A stretch of DNA of 64,000 nt from Metabacillus sp. KUDC1714 (GTDB lineage Bacteria; Bacillota; Bacilli; Bacillales; Bacillaceae), in NCBI RefSeq assembly GCF_014217835.1, contig NZ_CP055263.1:5273501-5337500 (forward strand), given 5' to 3'. Positions 50,702 to 58,888 of this stretch are shown here, piece by piece. Both the position numbers and the translations under genes were made by a program. The notes under the pieces were generated by a model. It was not told the origin of the DNA, did no database searches, and saw nothing but the letters and a program-made list of their open reading frames with translations. The first letter of the stretch is position 1, and the number at the start of each line of letters is the position of its first letter.

Positions 50702-51592
50702 ATGAAAAAACTTGGCCCTATTCTAATTGTTGAAGGACCAAATAATAGTAAGGTTCCTTATTCACGTAGTTTATACATAAATTGTTCTGAGAAGGTGTTA
50801 ATTGATACTGGTGCTGAACCTCAAGAATTAATGAAAATAAACGAGCAATATGGAGTAAATTTAATTATTAACACACACTATCATCCAGATCATACTCAAC
50901 ATAATCATTTGTTCAAGCATGCTAAAAAATGGATAAATCCAATTGAATATTACACTTCACTTACAATTGATGGAGTAGCAAAAAATAATGGGATTTATCA
51001 GGAGTGGGGTTCAGAAGGTGCAAAGTTATGGCAAGAAAATATTCCAAAAGAGTGGATTCAAAGTCTTTCAGAAATCGATGGAACATATGCTTATGAAAAG
51101 GAGTATTCATTTGGTGGTGTAGATGTCATTTTTTTGCATACACCAGGTCATACTAAAGGATTTTCGTGCCCTTACTTTCCTAAATTAGGTATTGTCTATA
51201 CTGGGGATTATGATATGACTTCTTTTGGACCATGGTATAACGGCACTGATGGAAGTATAGATGACTTTATTAAATCAGGCCAGCGCCTGCTAAACATTGA
51301 TGCAGACATATTTATTACAGGTCACCAAAAGGGAGTATTTTCAAAAGCAGAATTTAAGGATGCAATGATGAATTTTTTATCGATTATTGATATGCGAGAT
51401 GAAATCATTCAACAATATGTTCAACAAGGTATGAATTTTGAAGAGCTTACGAGTATTGGGATTTTTTATCCTCGAAAAGCTTTAGAACATAAGCTTTTAA
51501 AGACATGGGAACGAGGTGGTGTACGAAAACATCTCCATCGACTTGGCTACACGGTTGAGAATGCTACAATCAAGCTGCTATGTGCAAAATAA
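50702..51592 (+). CDS. MBL-fold metallo-hydrolase
   Basis: 296 aa. The zinc signature THYHPDH (His59, His61, Asp63, His64) is followed by FLHTPGHTKG (third His), YTGDYD (bridging Asp) and ITGHQKG (last His), the complete beta-lactamase-fold set. The C-terminal 80 residues are helical. The group includes thiolesterases, lactonases and nucleases; nothing narrows the choice. It is divergent from the lacI-type gene and convergent with DUF1292. AACGAGGTGATCTAG precedes the ATG. Confidence 0.88.
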   Translation: MKKLGPILIVEGPNNSKVPYSRSLYINCSEKVLIDTGAEPQELMKINEQYGVNLIINTHYHPDHTQHNHLFKHAKKWINPIEYYTSLTIDGVAKNNGIYQEWGSEGAKLWQENIPKEWIQSLSEIDGTYAYEKEYSFGGVDVIFLHTPGHTKGFSCPYFPKLGIVYTGDYDMTSFGPWYNGTDGSIDDFIKSGQRLLNIDADIFITGHQKGVFSKAEFKDAMMNFLSIIDMRDEIIQQYVQQGMNFEELTSIGIFYPRKALEHKLLKTWERGGVRKHLHRLGYTVENATIKLLCAK

Positions 51593-51623
51593 CCGTTATC
51601 TTTTAAAAGTTTATATAATGAAA

Positions 51624-51645
51624 GAGAGGGTCTCCCCTCTCCTAT
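51624..51645 (-). terminator. Short terminator after the DUF1292 gene
   Basis: GAGAGGG/CCCTCTC (51624-51630 with 51635-51641), loop TCTC, then TTTCATTATAT on the minus strand. Confidence 0.6.
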
Positions 51646-51911
51646 TCTTCCTCGTCCATTAATTCTTCAAATGCAGATGATACTTTATCGAACTCCTCAT
51701 CATTCTCGATTGCAGAGAAATCACCTTCATCATCTAGCTTTAAAAAGAACACATCGATATCCTCTTCTGAATCATCTTGAATATCTTCAACAAACCCAAC
51801 AGCTACATAATCTGTTCCTTCTAATGTAATTGCAGCCAACACTTCAACTTCATTTTCCTGATCATTTTCATCAGTAATTGTAAATACTTCGCCTACTTCA
51901 ATTTTATCCAT
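51642..51911 (-). CDS. DUF1292 family acidic protein
   Basis: 89 aa, strongly acidic (tail DDEEFDKVSSAFEELMDEEE-like). The DUF1292 pattern is VFTITDENDQENEVEVLAAI near the start and YVAVGFVEDIQDDSEED in the middle. The family is widespread in Firmicutes; function unknown. AAAAGGAGTTTTTAAA precedes the ATG. Confidence 0.88.
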   Translation of the reverse strand: MDKIEVGEVFTITDENDQENEVEVLAAITLEGTDYVAVGFVEDIQDDSEEDIDVFFLKLDDEGDFSAIENDEEFDKVSSAFEELMDEEE

Positions 51912-52334
51912 TTTAAAAACTCCTTTTTATCAACATACAAAAATTATTGGAAAATAACGCTACCCTTAAAAAAACTAGTACTCCAATAAGAGCCAATCTA
52001 TAAGGGTATGTCCACTTTCCCTTCCAACAAATAGTAACACTAATACTATTATATTTCCAAACAAATGAAAATTAAAACTTAACTATGTTAGGGATGTTCA
52101 TAAATAATGCTTAAATATGTATTTAACACGAAGTTAATTCTTGAATTATTCCTCTCACATCAATCCGTCATACTGTTCTTTTCAAGCATGGTTAAAAATT
52201 ATCTCCCCCTAAAAGTCTTTATTACTTACGATTTATCTATCAAAAAGTTACAATTTTTCTATATAATAATCATAAAATAAGATGACAGAAAAATAGTGGT
52301 TTTTCCTTTTTTAACTAACCTTCCCCCTCTGCGA
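51912..52334. other. Gene-free AT-rich region
   Basis: About 420 nt between DUF1292 and the terminator of the quinone-oxidoreductase gene. I see no frame with a ribosome site, no long inverted repeat and no known leader; only AT-rich DNA that would include the DUF1292 promoter. Confidence 0.5.
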
Positions 52335-52366
52335 CATAAATAAAAAGCTACCCTATTGGTAGCTAG
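52335..52366 (-). terminator. Terminator of the SDR/OYE/quinone-oxidoreductase operon
   Basis: AGCTACC/GGTAGCT (52346-52352 with 52358-52364), loop CTATT, followed on the minus strand by TTTTTATTTATG. Confidence 0.8.
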
Positions 52367-52433
52367 ATCTATAAAAGGAAAGCACCTAATAGTTTAACAA
52401 GAGTTCTTCCACGCCACGTACTTAAATTTTAGA

Positions 52434-53432
52434 TTAGAAGGTTACAATAACTTTGCCTTGTGAGTGTCCAGTAGAAACTTTTATTAAGGCTTTGTTAATG
52501 TCATTAAAATTATAAATTGAATCAATAGATGGCGTGATATTTTCTTTTTCAACAAGATTAGTGATTCTTTGTAATTGACTGCCATTGGCGTGTACGAATA
52601 AAAAGTGATATTCATTTTTATGTTTACGTGCTAAAAAATCTACACGAGCACCCACCAAACCAAACAATAATTGTTTCCACATTGGAAAATTATTGTCAAC
52701 CGCAAAGCGATAATTAGGTACGGCTTTTAATGATACTAACTTTCCTTGAGGTTTTAAGATACCAAGTTCTGCTTTTATCTCTTTTGCTCCCAAGGTGTCA
52801 ATAACATAATCTATATCAGATAAAATGTTGGCATAGTTTTCCTCATGATAATTTATGAATCTATCAGCACCAATCGACAGTGTACGTGATCTACCCCTCT
52901 CACTGCCGCTTGTTATAACATATAACCCCATTGATTTGGCGATGGGGATTGCCATAGCACCAAAGCCACCGGTTCCTCCAGGGATAAATATCTTTTTGTT
53001 AGGCTGAGCATTGAGTACGTCATTTAATGCTTGATAAGCAGTCAAAGCAGTGAGTGGAACAGCGGCTGCTTCAATAAAGGATAGATTTTTAGGCATTATG
53101 GATATCGCATCTTCATTGATGACCGCATATTCAGCAAAAGCTCCAATTTGATTAACTGGCAACCTCGTATAAATGTGGTCACCAACGTGGAAATTCTCAA
53201 CATCTTTTCCAACAGCCTCAATAACGCCAGATAGTTCATTTCCTAAAGTTAATGGTAAATCATAATCAGAAATCATTCGAATACTTCCATTTAAAATAAG
53301 GATATCTAATGGATTAACACCTGCTGCTTTTACTTTAACGAGTACCTCACGGCTATTAATTTCTGGTATTTTAACATCATTCAATTCCACTTGAACTTCT
53401 TTTGAATATTTCTGCATTTGAGCAGCTCTCAT
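52434..53432 (-). CDS. Zinc-independent alcohol dehydrogenase / quinone oxidoreductase
   Basis: 332 aa from the ATG at 53432 (AGGAAGAGGATGAAAAA); the frame is open 69 nt more. MDR superfamily: the N-terminal lobe has VLVKVKAAGVNPLDILILNG and GNELSGVIEAVGKDV, and the Rossmann motif is FIPGGTGGFGAMAIPIAKSMG. The zinc-binding Cys/His residues are absent, as in NADPH:quinone oxidoreductases and enone reductases. Last gene of the operon, 83 nt after the old yellow enzyme. Likely reduces electrophilic enones or quinones. Confidence 0.87.
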   Translation of the reverse strand: MRAAQMQKYSKEVQVELNDVKIPEINSREVLVKVKAAGVNPLDILILNGSIRMISDYDLPLTLGNELSGVIEAVGKDVENFHVGDHIYTRLPVNQIGAFAEYAVINEDAISIMPKNLSFIEAAAVPLTALTAYQALNDVLNAQPNKKIFIPGGTGGFGAMAIPIAKSMGLYVITSGSERGRSRTLSIGADRFINYHEENYANILSDIDYVIDTLGAKEIKAELGILKPQGKLVSLKAVPNYRFAVDNNFPMWKQLLFGLVGARVDFLARKHKNEYHFLFVHANGSQLQRITNLVEKENITPSIDSIYNFNDINKALIKVSTGHSQGKVIVTF

Positions 53433-53515
53433 TTTTTCATCCTCTTCCTTTACAATACTTTGGTATGGCGTACAATTTTTCAGTTGTACGCCATTCTTCA
53501 CCCTAAAAGCTATAC

Positions 53516-54598
53516 TTACACCTCTTGAGATTTTAATTCTTTCATCGTAGGATAATCCGTATAACCCATGCTTCCGTTACCACCAAAGAATGTTGTACGG
53601 TCTGCTTCATTCAAAGGAAACCCTTTTTTGAGACGTTCTACTAAATCCGGATTAGCTAATGACCATACACCGACTGGTACCATATCAGCAACGCCATTAT
53701 CAATATCTACACTAATATCTTTTAGAGCTCGACCAGCTCGATTGACTAATAATGGATTTGACCAAATTGAACGAATTTCATGGAGCAGTGTTTCGTTTCC
53801 TAAATGCATAACATGAAGGTAAGCTAAATTGAATTGAGCCAATTCTTTTACAAGATGGAGATAAACTTCAGGACCTTGTTCACCTTCTTCAATCCCACCA
53901 AGAGGTGTCCCTGGTGAAATCCGAAAGCCTGTTCTTTCTGCTCCAATTTCTGCAACGATTGCTTTCGTTATTTCGATAGCAAAGCGAGCACGATTCTCTA
54001 TTGATCCACCGTATTTATCCGTTCGTTTATTAGAATTCACTCCGATAAATTGATGAATTAGATAACCATTTGCTCCATGAATTTCAACGCCATCAGCTCC
54101 TGCTTCAATAGCTGCAGATGCTGCTTTTCGGAAGTCTGCAATTGTCGTTTGAATATCTTCTTCACTTAACTCACGTGGAACGGGTATTTCCTGCATCCCT
54201 TTAGCAGTAAACATTTCTACACTGGGTGCGATAGCAGAAGGTGCAACTGCTTGACGATGATGTAGTGTATTAGCAGGGTGCGACATACGACCAACATGCA
54301 TTAATTGGATATACATAAATCCACCTGCTTCATGCACCGCATCCGTAACCTTTTTCCACCCTTCAATATGCTTTTCAGTATAGATGCCAGGTGACCATAA
54401 GTAACCTTGTCCATCATCAGAAGGTTGTGTACCTTCACTAATAATTAATCCCGTAGATGCTCTTTGAGAATAATAAAGGGAACTTAGTTCTCCAGGTGTA
54501 CCATCTTCTTGCGCTCTACTACGTGTCATTGGTGCCATCGCTAAACGATGAGGTAATTCCAAATTTCCAATTGTCGTTTTGCTCCACAATTTATCCAT
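53516..54598 (-). CDS. Old yellow enzyme family alkene reductase (NemA-like)
   Basis: 360 aa, FMN-dependent TIM barrel. It begins LWSKTTIGNLELPHRLAMAPMTRSRA. The active-site pair is His174 and Asn177 in EIHGANGYLIHQF with Tyr179, and the flavin block RTDKYGGSIENR follows, all as in classical OYE/NemA. The C-terminus has PVGVWSLANPDLVERL with a Val where many have GRxFIANPDL. It reduces activated C=C bonds of maleimides, enones and nitro-compounds with NAD(P)H. Confidence 0.92.
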   Translation of the reverse strand: MDKLWSKTTIGNLELPHRLAMAPMTRSRAQEDGTPGELSSLYYSQRASTGLIISEGTQPSDDGQGYLWSPGIYTEKHIEGWKKVTDAVHEAGGFMYIQLMHVGRMSHPANTLHHRQAVAPSAIAPSVEMFTAKGMQEIPVPRELSEEDIQTTIADFRKAASAAIEAGADGVEIHGANGYLIHQFIGVNSNKRTDKYGGSIENRARFAIEITKAIVAEIGAERTGFRISPGTPLGGIEEGEQGPEVYLHLVKELAQFNLAYLHVMHLGNETLLHEIRSIWSNPLLVNRAGRALKDISVDIDNGVADMVPVGVWSLANPDLVERLKKGFPLNEADRTTFFGGNGSMGYTDYPTMKELKSQEV

Positions 54599-54696
54599 TT
54601 TTGTACACTCCTCTTCAAATTATGTTACCCGTTGTATACGTGTGTCCTTTTACCTTTTATTTGAAATTGGACAAATCACTGTATTAGTACTATGTA

Positions 54697-55395
54697 TTAA
54701 GAGAGATGTGGGTATATCGCAGATACACCACCTGCAAAATCTCTTTGGACCTTTCGGCTCACGTCATCAGCAACAATTTCAAAGCTGTCGGATTCTAATC
54801 CATCAATAGCAATTTTTGCGATATCCTCAGGGTTGGATTTGGGAACTTCTAAGCTCGACGTCATGTCTGTCTCCATGAAGCCTACATGTAATCCAGCTAC
54901 TCTCACATTTTGAGGATAGAGATTTAAACGTAGGTCGTTCGTCAATGCCCACTCTGCAGCCTTTGCAGCCGTATAAGCGCCAACAGTTCCCGAACTAACC
55001 CAAGATAATGCAGAAAGAATATTCAGAATCGATCCTCCCCCATTATTTACTAGAATCGGTGCAAAAGTACGAACCATGGAAAGTGTGCCAAAGAAATGCG
55101 TATTAAACTCCAATTGTATTTTATCGAGATCACCGTCAATCAAAGAAGCACCTGTAGACGATCCTGCATTGTTGATCAAAAGCGTAACATCCTTAGCGAC
55201 CATAGCGGCTGCAGCTACCTCTTGAGGGTTGGTAATATCAAGCTTTACAGGAATTACGCCGGGAATGTTAATGGACTCAGGATTTCTTGCACCAGCATAA
55301 ACCTTAGCCCCTCTGGTTAGAAGTTCAAGTGCTAAATGGCGTCCAAAACCTCGGTTCGCGCCGGTGACAAATGCGACTTGTTCAGAAATTTTCAT
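54697..55395 (-). CDS. Short-chain dehydrogenase/reductase
   Basis: 232 aa. Cofactor motif TGANRGFG (11-18), NNAG at about 75-78 and the catalytic Ser-Tyr141-xxx-Lys145 (AYTAAKAA) make it a classical SDR. It is the first gene of the three-gene operon, 98 nt before the OYE gene. AAAGGAGCACATAAAA precedes the ATG. Substrate unknown; aldehydes or ketones linked to electrophile detoxification are likely by context. Confidence 0.9.
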   Translation of the reverse strand: MKISEQVAFVTGANRGFGRHLALELLTRGAKVYAGARNPESINIPGVIPVKLDITNPQEVAAAAMVAKDVTLLINNAGSSTGASLIDGDLDKIQLEFNTHFFGTLSMVRTFAPILVNNGGGSILNILSALSWVSSGTVGAYTAAKAAEWALTNDLRLNLYPQNVRVAGLHVGFMETDMTSSLEVPKSNPEDIAKIAIDGLESDSFEIVADDVSRKVQRDFAGGVSAIYPHLS

Positions 55396-55499
55396 TTTTA
55401 TGTGCTCCTTTTATTAATTAATTTTGGTACAACAAAATGGCTTCCTCCTCAAAACTACGCAAGTAATGATTTTCTTAAGGAAAAGTTGTGGACATAGGC

Positions 55500-55795
55500 A
55501 AGTCTCACTATACGGGAATGGTCATTCTAAAAAGCACAATAGAATGATCCCTTCATGGAGAGAGATTTAAATAAGGCAAGTCTCATTTACGAGAACGATC
55601 ATTCTAAAAAACACAAGAGATGATCCCTTCATGGAGAGAGATTAAGCAATACAAGTCTCATTTACGAGAACGATCATTCTAAAAAAACACAAAAGAATGA
55701 TCCCTTCATGGAGAGAGATTAGCAAGGAAAGTCTCATATACGAGAACGATCATTCTAAAAAATGGATAAGCAATGATATCTTCTTATGAGTAAGC
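55500..55795. repeat. Tandem array of four 75-78 bp units with operator-like palindromes
   Basis: Units start at 55500, 55578, 55653 and 55729 with AAGTCTCA. Each has an AGAACGATCATTCT-type palindrome (55515-55528 diverged, 55592-55605, 55667-55680, 55743-55756), an A-rich tract, an AGAATGATC that pairs with the GATCATTCT just before, and CCCTTCATGGAGAGAGATT. The fourth unit is degenerate. The array fills the gap between the SDR start and the 3' end of the TetR gene. Confidence 0.9.
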
Positions 55796-55849
55796 TTTAC
55801 TACAGCTCAGACTTACTCATATAGGAACTATAATTCTAGATTAAAATAA

Positions 55850-56428
55850 TTATTTATCTAAAAGTTTTATTGATAAATTGGCTATACGGTGTAGTTTTTC
55901 TTTGGGAATGGAGGTTCTTGTCATTACCCTTAACCCAACACATACAGTATGCAGATGTTCCGCAAGTTCTCCGGCATCGTAATCTGAGGTAAATTCTCCC
56001 TCCTCCTGCCCCCACAGAATAATATCCTTGAGTAACTGCTCTGATAGTGTAAACGATTCAGTGGACTTTGAATCCACATCGGCATCGCGCATTGCCAATT
56101 CCACCGCCGAATTCACCATTAAACAGCCTGAAGGCGAGTTTTCTTCACCGTATATCATGAAACTAAAAATAAACTGAAGAGCCTCCGCTGCAGTCTTGGA
56201 ACGTTTAACTTCTGCCGTAAGCTCTGAACTGACTTTATCGTGAAATCGATCCATAGCTTTCAAAAACAGCGTATGTTTGTCACCAAATGTGTCATACAAA
56301 CTTCTGCGATGGATTCCCATATGCTCGACCAGATCGGTCAAGGATGTCTTCTCATAACCTTGTGCCCAAAAGAGCTTCATCGCCTTGTCTAATACTACGT
56401 TCTCTTCGAATTCTTTGCTTCTTGCCAT
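55850..56428 (-). CDS. TetR/AcrR family regulator
   Basis: 192 aa. The N-terminal HTH has VLDKAMKLFWAQGYEKTSLTD and GIHRRSLYDTFGDKHTLFLKA. The C-terminal part has the conserved Cys102 in SPSGCLMVNSAVELA, a position seen in many TetR regulators of oxidoreductases, possibly redox- or electrophile-sensing. Upstream of the detox operon on the same strand, separated by the operator-like array. GGGAGGAGGAAAATAGA precedes the ATG. Probably represses its own gene and the operon. Confidence 0.92.
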   Translation of the reverse strand: MARSKEFEENVVLDKAMKLFWAQGYEKTSLTDLVEHMGIHRRSLYDTFGDKHTLFLKAMDRFHDKVSSELTAEVKRSKTAAEALQFIFSFMIYGEENSPSGCLMVNSAVELAMRDADVDSKSTESFTLSEQLLKDIILWGQEEGEFTSDYDAGELAEHLHTVCVGLRVMTRTSIPKEKLHRIANLSIKLLDK

Positions 56429-56451
56429 TCTATTTTCCTCCTCCCATAGTC

Positions 56452-56480
56452 AATATAACATTTTGAGAACGATCGGTAAA
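56452..56480 (-). promoter_or_regulatory. TetR gene promoter with overlapping operator
   Basis: Minus strand TTTACC (56475-56480), 17-nt gap, TATATT (56452-56457). GAGAACGATCGGT (56465-56477), which shares GAACGATC with the array palindromes, lies between the two boxes. Confidence 0.6.
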
Positions 56481-56602
56481 GAAAATAAGCTCAATATTTA
56501 TTCAACATAATATCAAATTTAGTGAAACTACCTATAGTACAAGTAAGGAAACTCCAAAATCTCTTCTACATTTTAGCTATCAGCTTAACCTAAATCCCTT
56601 GA

Positions 56603-56650
56603 TATGTTCTCCTAAAAATCGTACCAAAGGCTGATTTTTAGGAGAACATA
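56603..56650. repeat. 18-bp perfect inverted repeat between divergent genes
   Basis: TATGTTCTCCTAAAAATC (56603-56620) and its exact complement (56633-56650) flank a 12-nt loop. No T-run follows; the TetR and SIMPL genes diverge from here. The rest of 56429-56852 is AT-rich with no gene seen. Confidence 0.8.
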
Positions 56651-56852
56651 CTTTTGTGGAATAAAAAAACTGAAGGCTTACAAAAACATAATCAATAACC
56701 CAATAATATCAAAGATTTAAGACGTTTCATTTTTTAAGGTTTAGTTTTGTATAATATGTATTTATTGCAAAATTTACATCATACCTTAAATGGAGAACAT
56801 CACCATTTACTTATCCAAATGTTTATATTGAAAAGAAGAAAGGAGAAACATA

Positions 56853-57539
56853 ATGAGTTATTTTCAAACACCTTTTCCTTACAATAACAATAGTTACTCC
56901 AGGACAGTTAGGCAGGTTCAAGGTAAAATGATAATTGAAGGTAATGGTCGTATAACGGTTATGCCTGACCAAGCAATAATGAACATCGGTGTTATGACTG
57001 AAAATAGCAATGTAGAAATCGCTCAAAATGAAAATTCCAAACTATCAAACCAGGTTATTGAATCACTTCAACAAGTAGGAATCTCATCTCATGATATCCA
57101 AACATTATCTTATACGATTCAACCCATTTATGATTTTGTTGAAGGTAAGTCTATTTTAAAGGGTTATCAAGTGCAACATGTTTTCGAAGTCACAGTACGT
57201 GACCTTCAGAAAGCAGGAGAGGCTTATGAAGCAGCAGTATCTGCTGGCGCTAATATGGCAGGAAGTCTGCGTTTTGAAGTGTCCAATAAGGAAGGATATT
57301 ATCAAGAGGCTTTACAATTGGCAATGAAAAATGCCACTGAAAAGGCAATGAAACTAGGGCAACAAATAGGGGTAACAATTCAACTTCCACCTACAAAAAT
57401 TACAGAAGAACCTGTTGCTTTCGCACCGAAAGAATTATCAATGTCCTTTGCTACAGAAACAAGCTTACAAGCTCCTCCTCCAATCCAAAAGCGAGAAATA
57501 GAAATCGAAGCAAAACTTTCTGCTGTTTTTCAATATTAA
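56853..57539 (+). CDS. SIMPL domain (DUF541) protein
   Basis: 228 aa. The SIMPL core starts at MIIEGNGRITVMPDQAIMNIGVMTE and has the YQVQHVFEVTVRDLQKAGE and AMKNATEKAMKLGQQIGV blocks typical of the family. There is no signal peptide, unlike many Gram-negative members, so it is probably cytosolic or spore-related. Function unknown. AGAAAGGAGAAACATA precedes the ATG. Confidence 0.88.
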   Translation: MSYFQTPFPYNNNSYSRTVRQVQGKMIIEGNGRITVMPDQAIMNIGVMTENSNVEIAQNENSKLSNQVIESLQQVGISSHDIQTLSYTIQPIYDFVEGKSILKGYQVQHVFEVTVRDLQKAGEAYEAAVSAGANMAGSLRFEVSNKEGYYQEALQLAMKNATEKAMKLGQQIGVTIQLPPTKITEEPVAFAPKELSMSFATETSLQAPPPIQKREIEIEAKLSAVFQY

Positions 57540-57550
57540 TATTTGGCAAA

Positions 57551-57584
57551 GGACGGTACCTAATTCATTGGTCCGCCCTTCTTT
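57551..57584. terminator. Imperfect bidirectional hairpin between convergent genes
   Basis: GGACGGTACC (57551-57560) pairs with GGTCCGCCC (57570-57578) with one bulge and one weak pair; TTCTTTTG follows on the + strand. Confidence 0.4.
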
Positions 57585-57587
57585 TGA

Positions 57588-58562
57588 TCATCTTAATGGA
57601 GCAAAACCTTCCACTTTCTTTAATGTTTTCTCGATCTTTTCTAGTACATCAGCTTGAAGGTTGACTTGAACAGCCTTTACATTTTCTTCAATCTGTTCCG
57701 GTCTACTTGCTCCAATTAATGCAGAACTGATTCCTTGTTTTCGAAGTACCCATGCTAATGAAAGCTGAGCTAATGAAATATCAAGCTCCTGAGCTATTCC
57801 CTCTAGATCCTGAACACATTCCAACACATTTTCTTTCAGATAACTATTGATAACACCATTAACGTTATCGTTTGCTGCTCTGCTTTCTTGTGGAATTTGT
57901 GTTCTCGGCTTGTATTTTCCTGTTAAAATGCCTTGTGCAAGTGGAGAAAATACAATTTGCCCAATTCCCTCTTCTTCACTAACTTTTAGTACCTCGTCTT
58001 CTATGTAACGCTCAAACATATTATAAATTGGTTGATTTGATACAAGTGGATGAAGATTCAATCTTTTACTAATTCCAGCAGCCTCCTTAATTTGTGCTGC
58101 ACTCCATTCACTAACACCACCATAAATTATTTTCCCTTGGGTAATTAAGTCATCAATGGCCCTTAGTGTTTCATCTGTAGGTGTTTGATCATCATATCGA
58201 TGGCAATAGTAGATATCGATATAATCCATACCGAGACGTTTTAAGCTCGCTTCACATTGTTCCATTATATGTTTTCTAGATAATCCGCGATCATTTGGTC
58301 CTTCTCCCATTGGAAAGAATACCTTTGTTGATAACACGTAATTTGACCGACTGTAAGGCTTTAGTGCGGCACCCATTGCTTCTTCTCCAGCACCTCGGTT
58401 ATAGGCATTTGCTGTATCAAAAAAATTAATGCCGCACTCAAATGCTTTTCTGATACAAGCATCAGCTGCTTCTTGTTCTGCTGCCGTTCCATATGTAAGC
58501 CAACTACCCAGACCAATCTCACTCACCTTTAATCCGCTATTTCCTACACGCCTATATTTCAT
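57588..58562 (-). CDS. Aldo/keto reductase (Kv-beta-like)
   Basis: 324 aa. The catalytic tetrad Asp49, Tyr54, Lys80 and His121 is complete (FFDTANAYN, STK, YCHR). MKYRRVGNSGLKVSEIGLG and SPLAQGILTGKY place it near voltage-gated channel beta-type AKRs. NADPH-dependent reduction of aldehydes or ketones in the cytosol. It stands alone, convergent with the SIMPL gene. Confidence 0.92.
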   Translation of the reverse strand: MKYRRVGNSGLKVSEIGLGSWLTYGTAAEQEAADACIRKAFECGINFFDTANAYNRGAGEEAMGAALKPYSRSNYVLSTKVFFPMGEGPNDRGLSRKHIMEQCEASLKRLGMDYIDIYYCHRYDDQTPTDETLRAIDDLITQGKIIYGGVSEWSAAQIKEAAGISKRLNLHPLVSNQPIYNMFERYIEDEVLKVSEEEGIGQIVFSPLAQGILTGKYKPRTQIPQESRAANDNVNGVINSYLKENVLECVQDLEGIAQELDISLAQLSLAWVLRKQGISSALIGASRPEQIEENVKAVQVNLQADVLEKIEKTLKKVEGFAPLR

Positions 58563-58850
58563 TTATCTGTCCCCTAACCCTTTAAAAGATTTTACTTCTA
58601 TTAAACTAGTAAGTATTATTTTGACTATAGCACTATATAAAATTCGCGATTTGACGACTTATCCCTTTAATATTTGCATGTTAAATAATTAATTTTCGTT
58701 TAATAAAAATCTTTAAGGGTATTGTCCCTCCTATATATTTTCTGCCTAAGCTTAACTTTTACTCTTTATATGCTGGATTTTATTATTAATATACAGTATC
58801 TTTCTTGCAAATTTCCTAAACTATTAAAGTTTAACAACATCCCTCAATGT
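58563..58850. other. Gene-free region upstream of the aldo/keto reductase
   Basis: AT-rich DNA with no supported gene. It should hold the reductase promoter, which I could not fix with confidence. Confidence 0.4.
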
Positions 58851-58883
58851 AAAAAGGACGAATTTTAAACATCCGTCCTTTTT
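58851..58883 (-). terminator. Bidirectional terminator after the double P-loop gene
   Basis: AAAAAGGACG (58851-58860) / CGTCCTTTTT (58874-58883), 13-nt loop, 10-bp perfect stem with A- and T-runs inside. Confidence 0.85.
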
Positions 58884-58888
58884 CATTA

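Noticed and set aside
55500-55795. CRISPR array
   Set aside because: Units are tandem copies of about 76 bp with no unique spacers and no cas genes.
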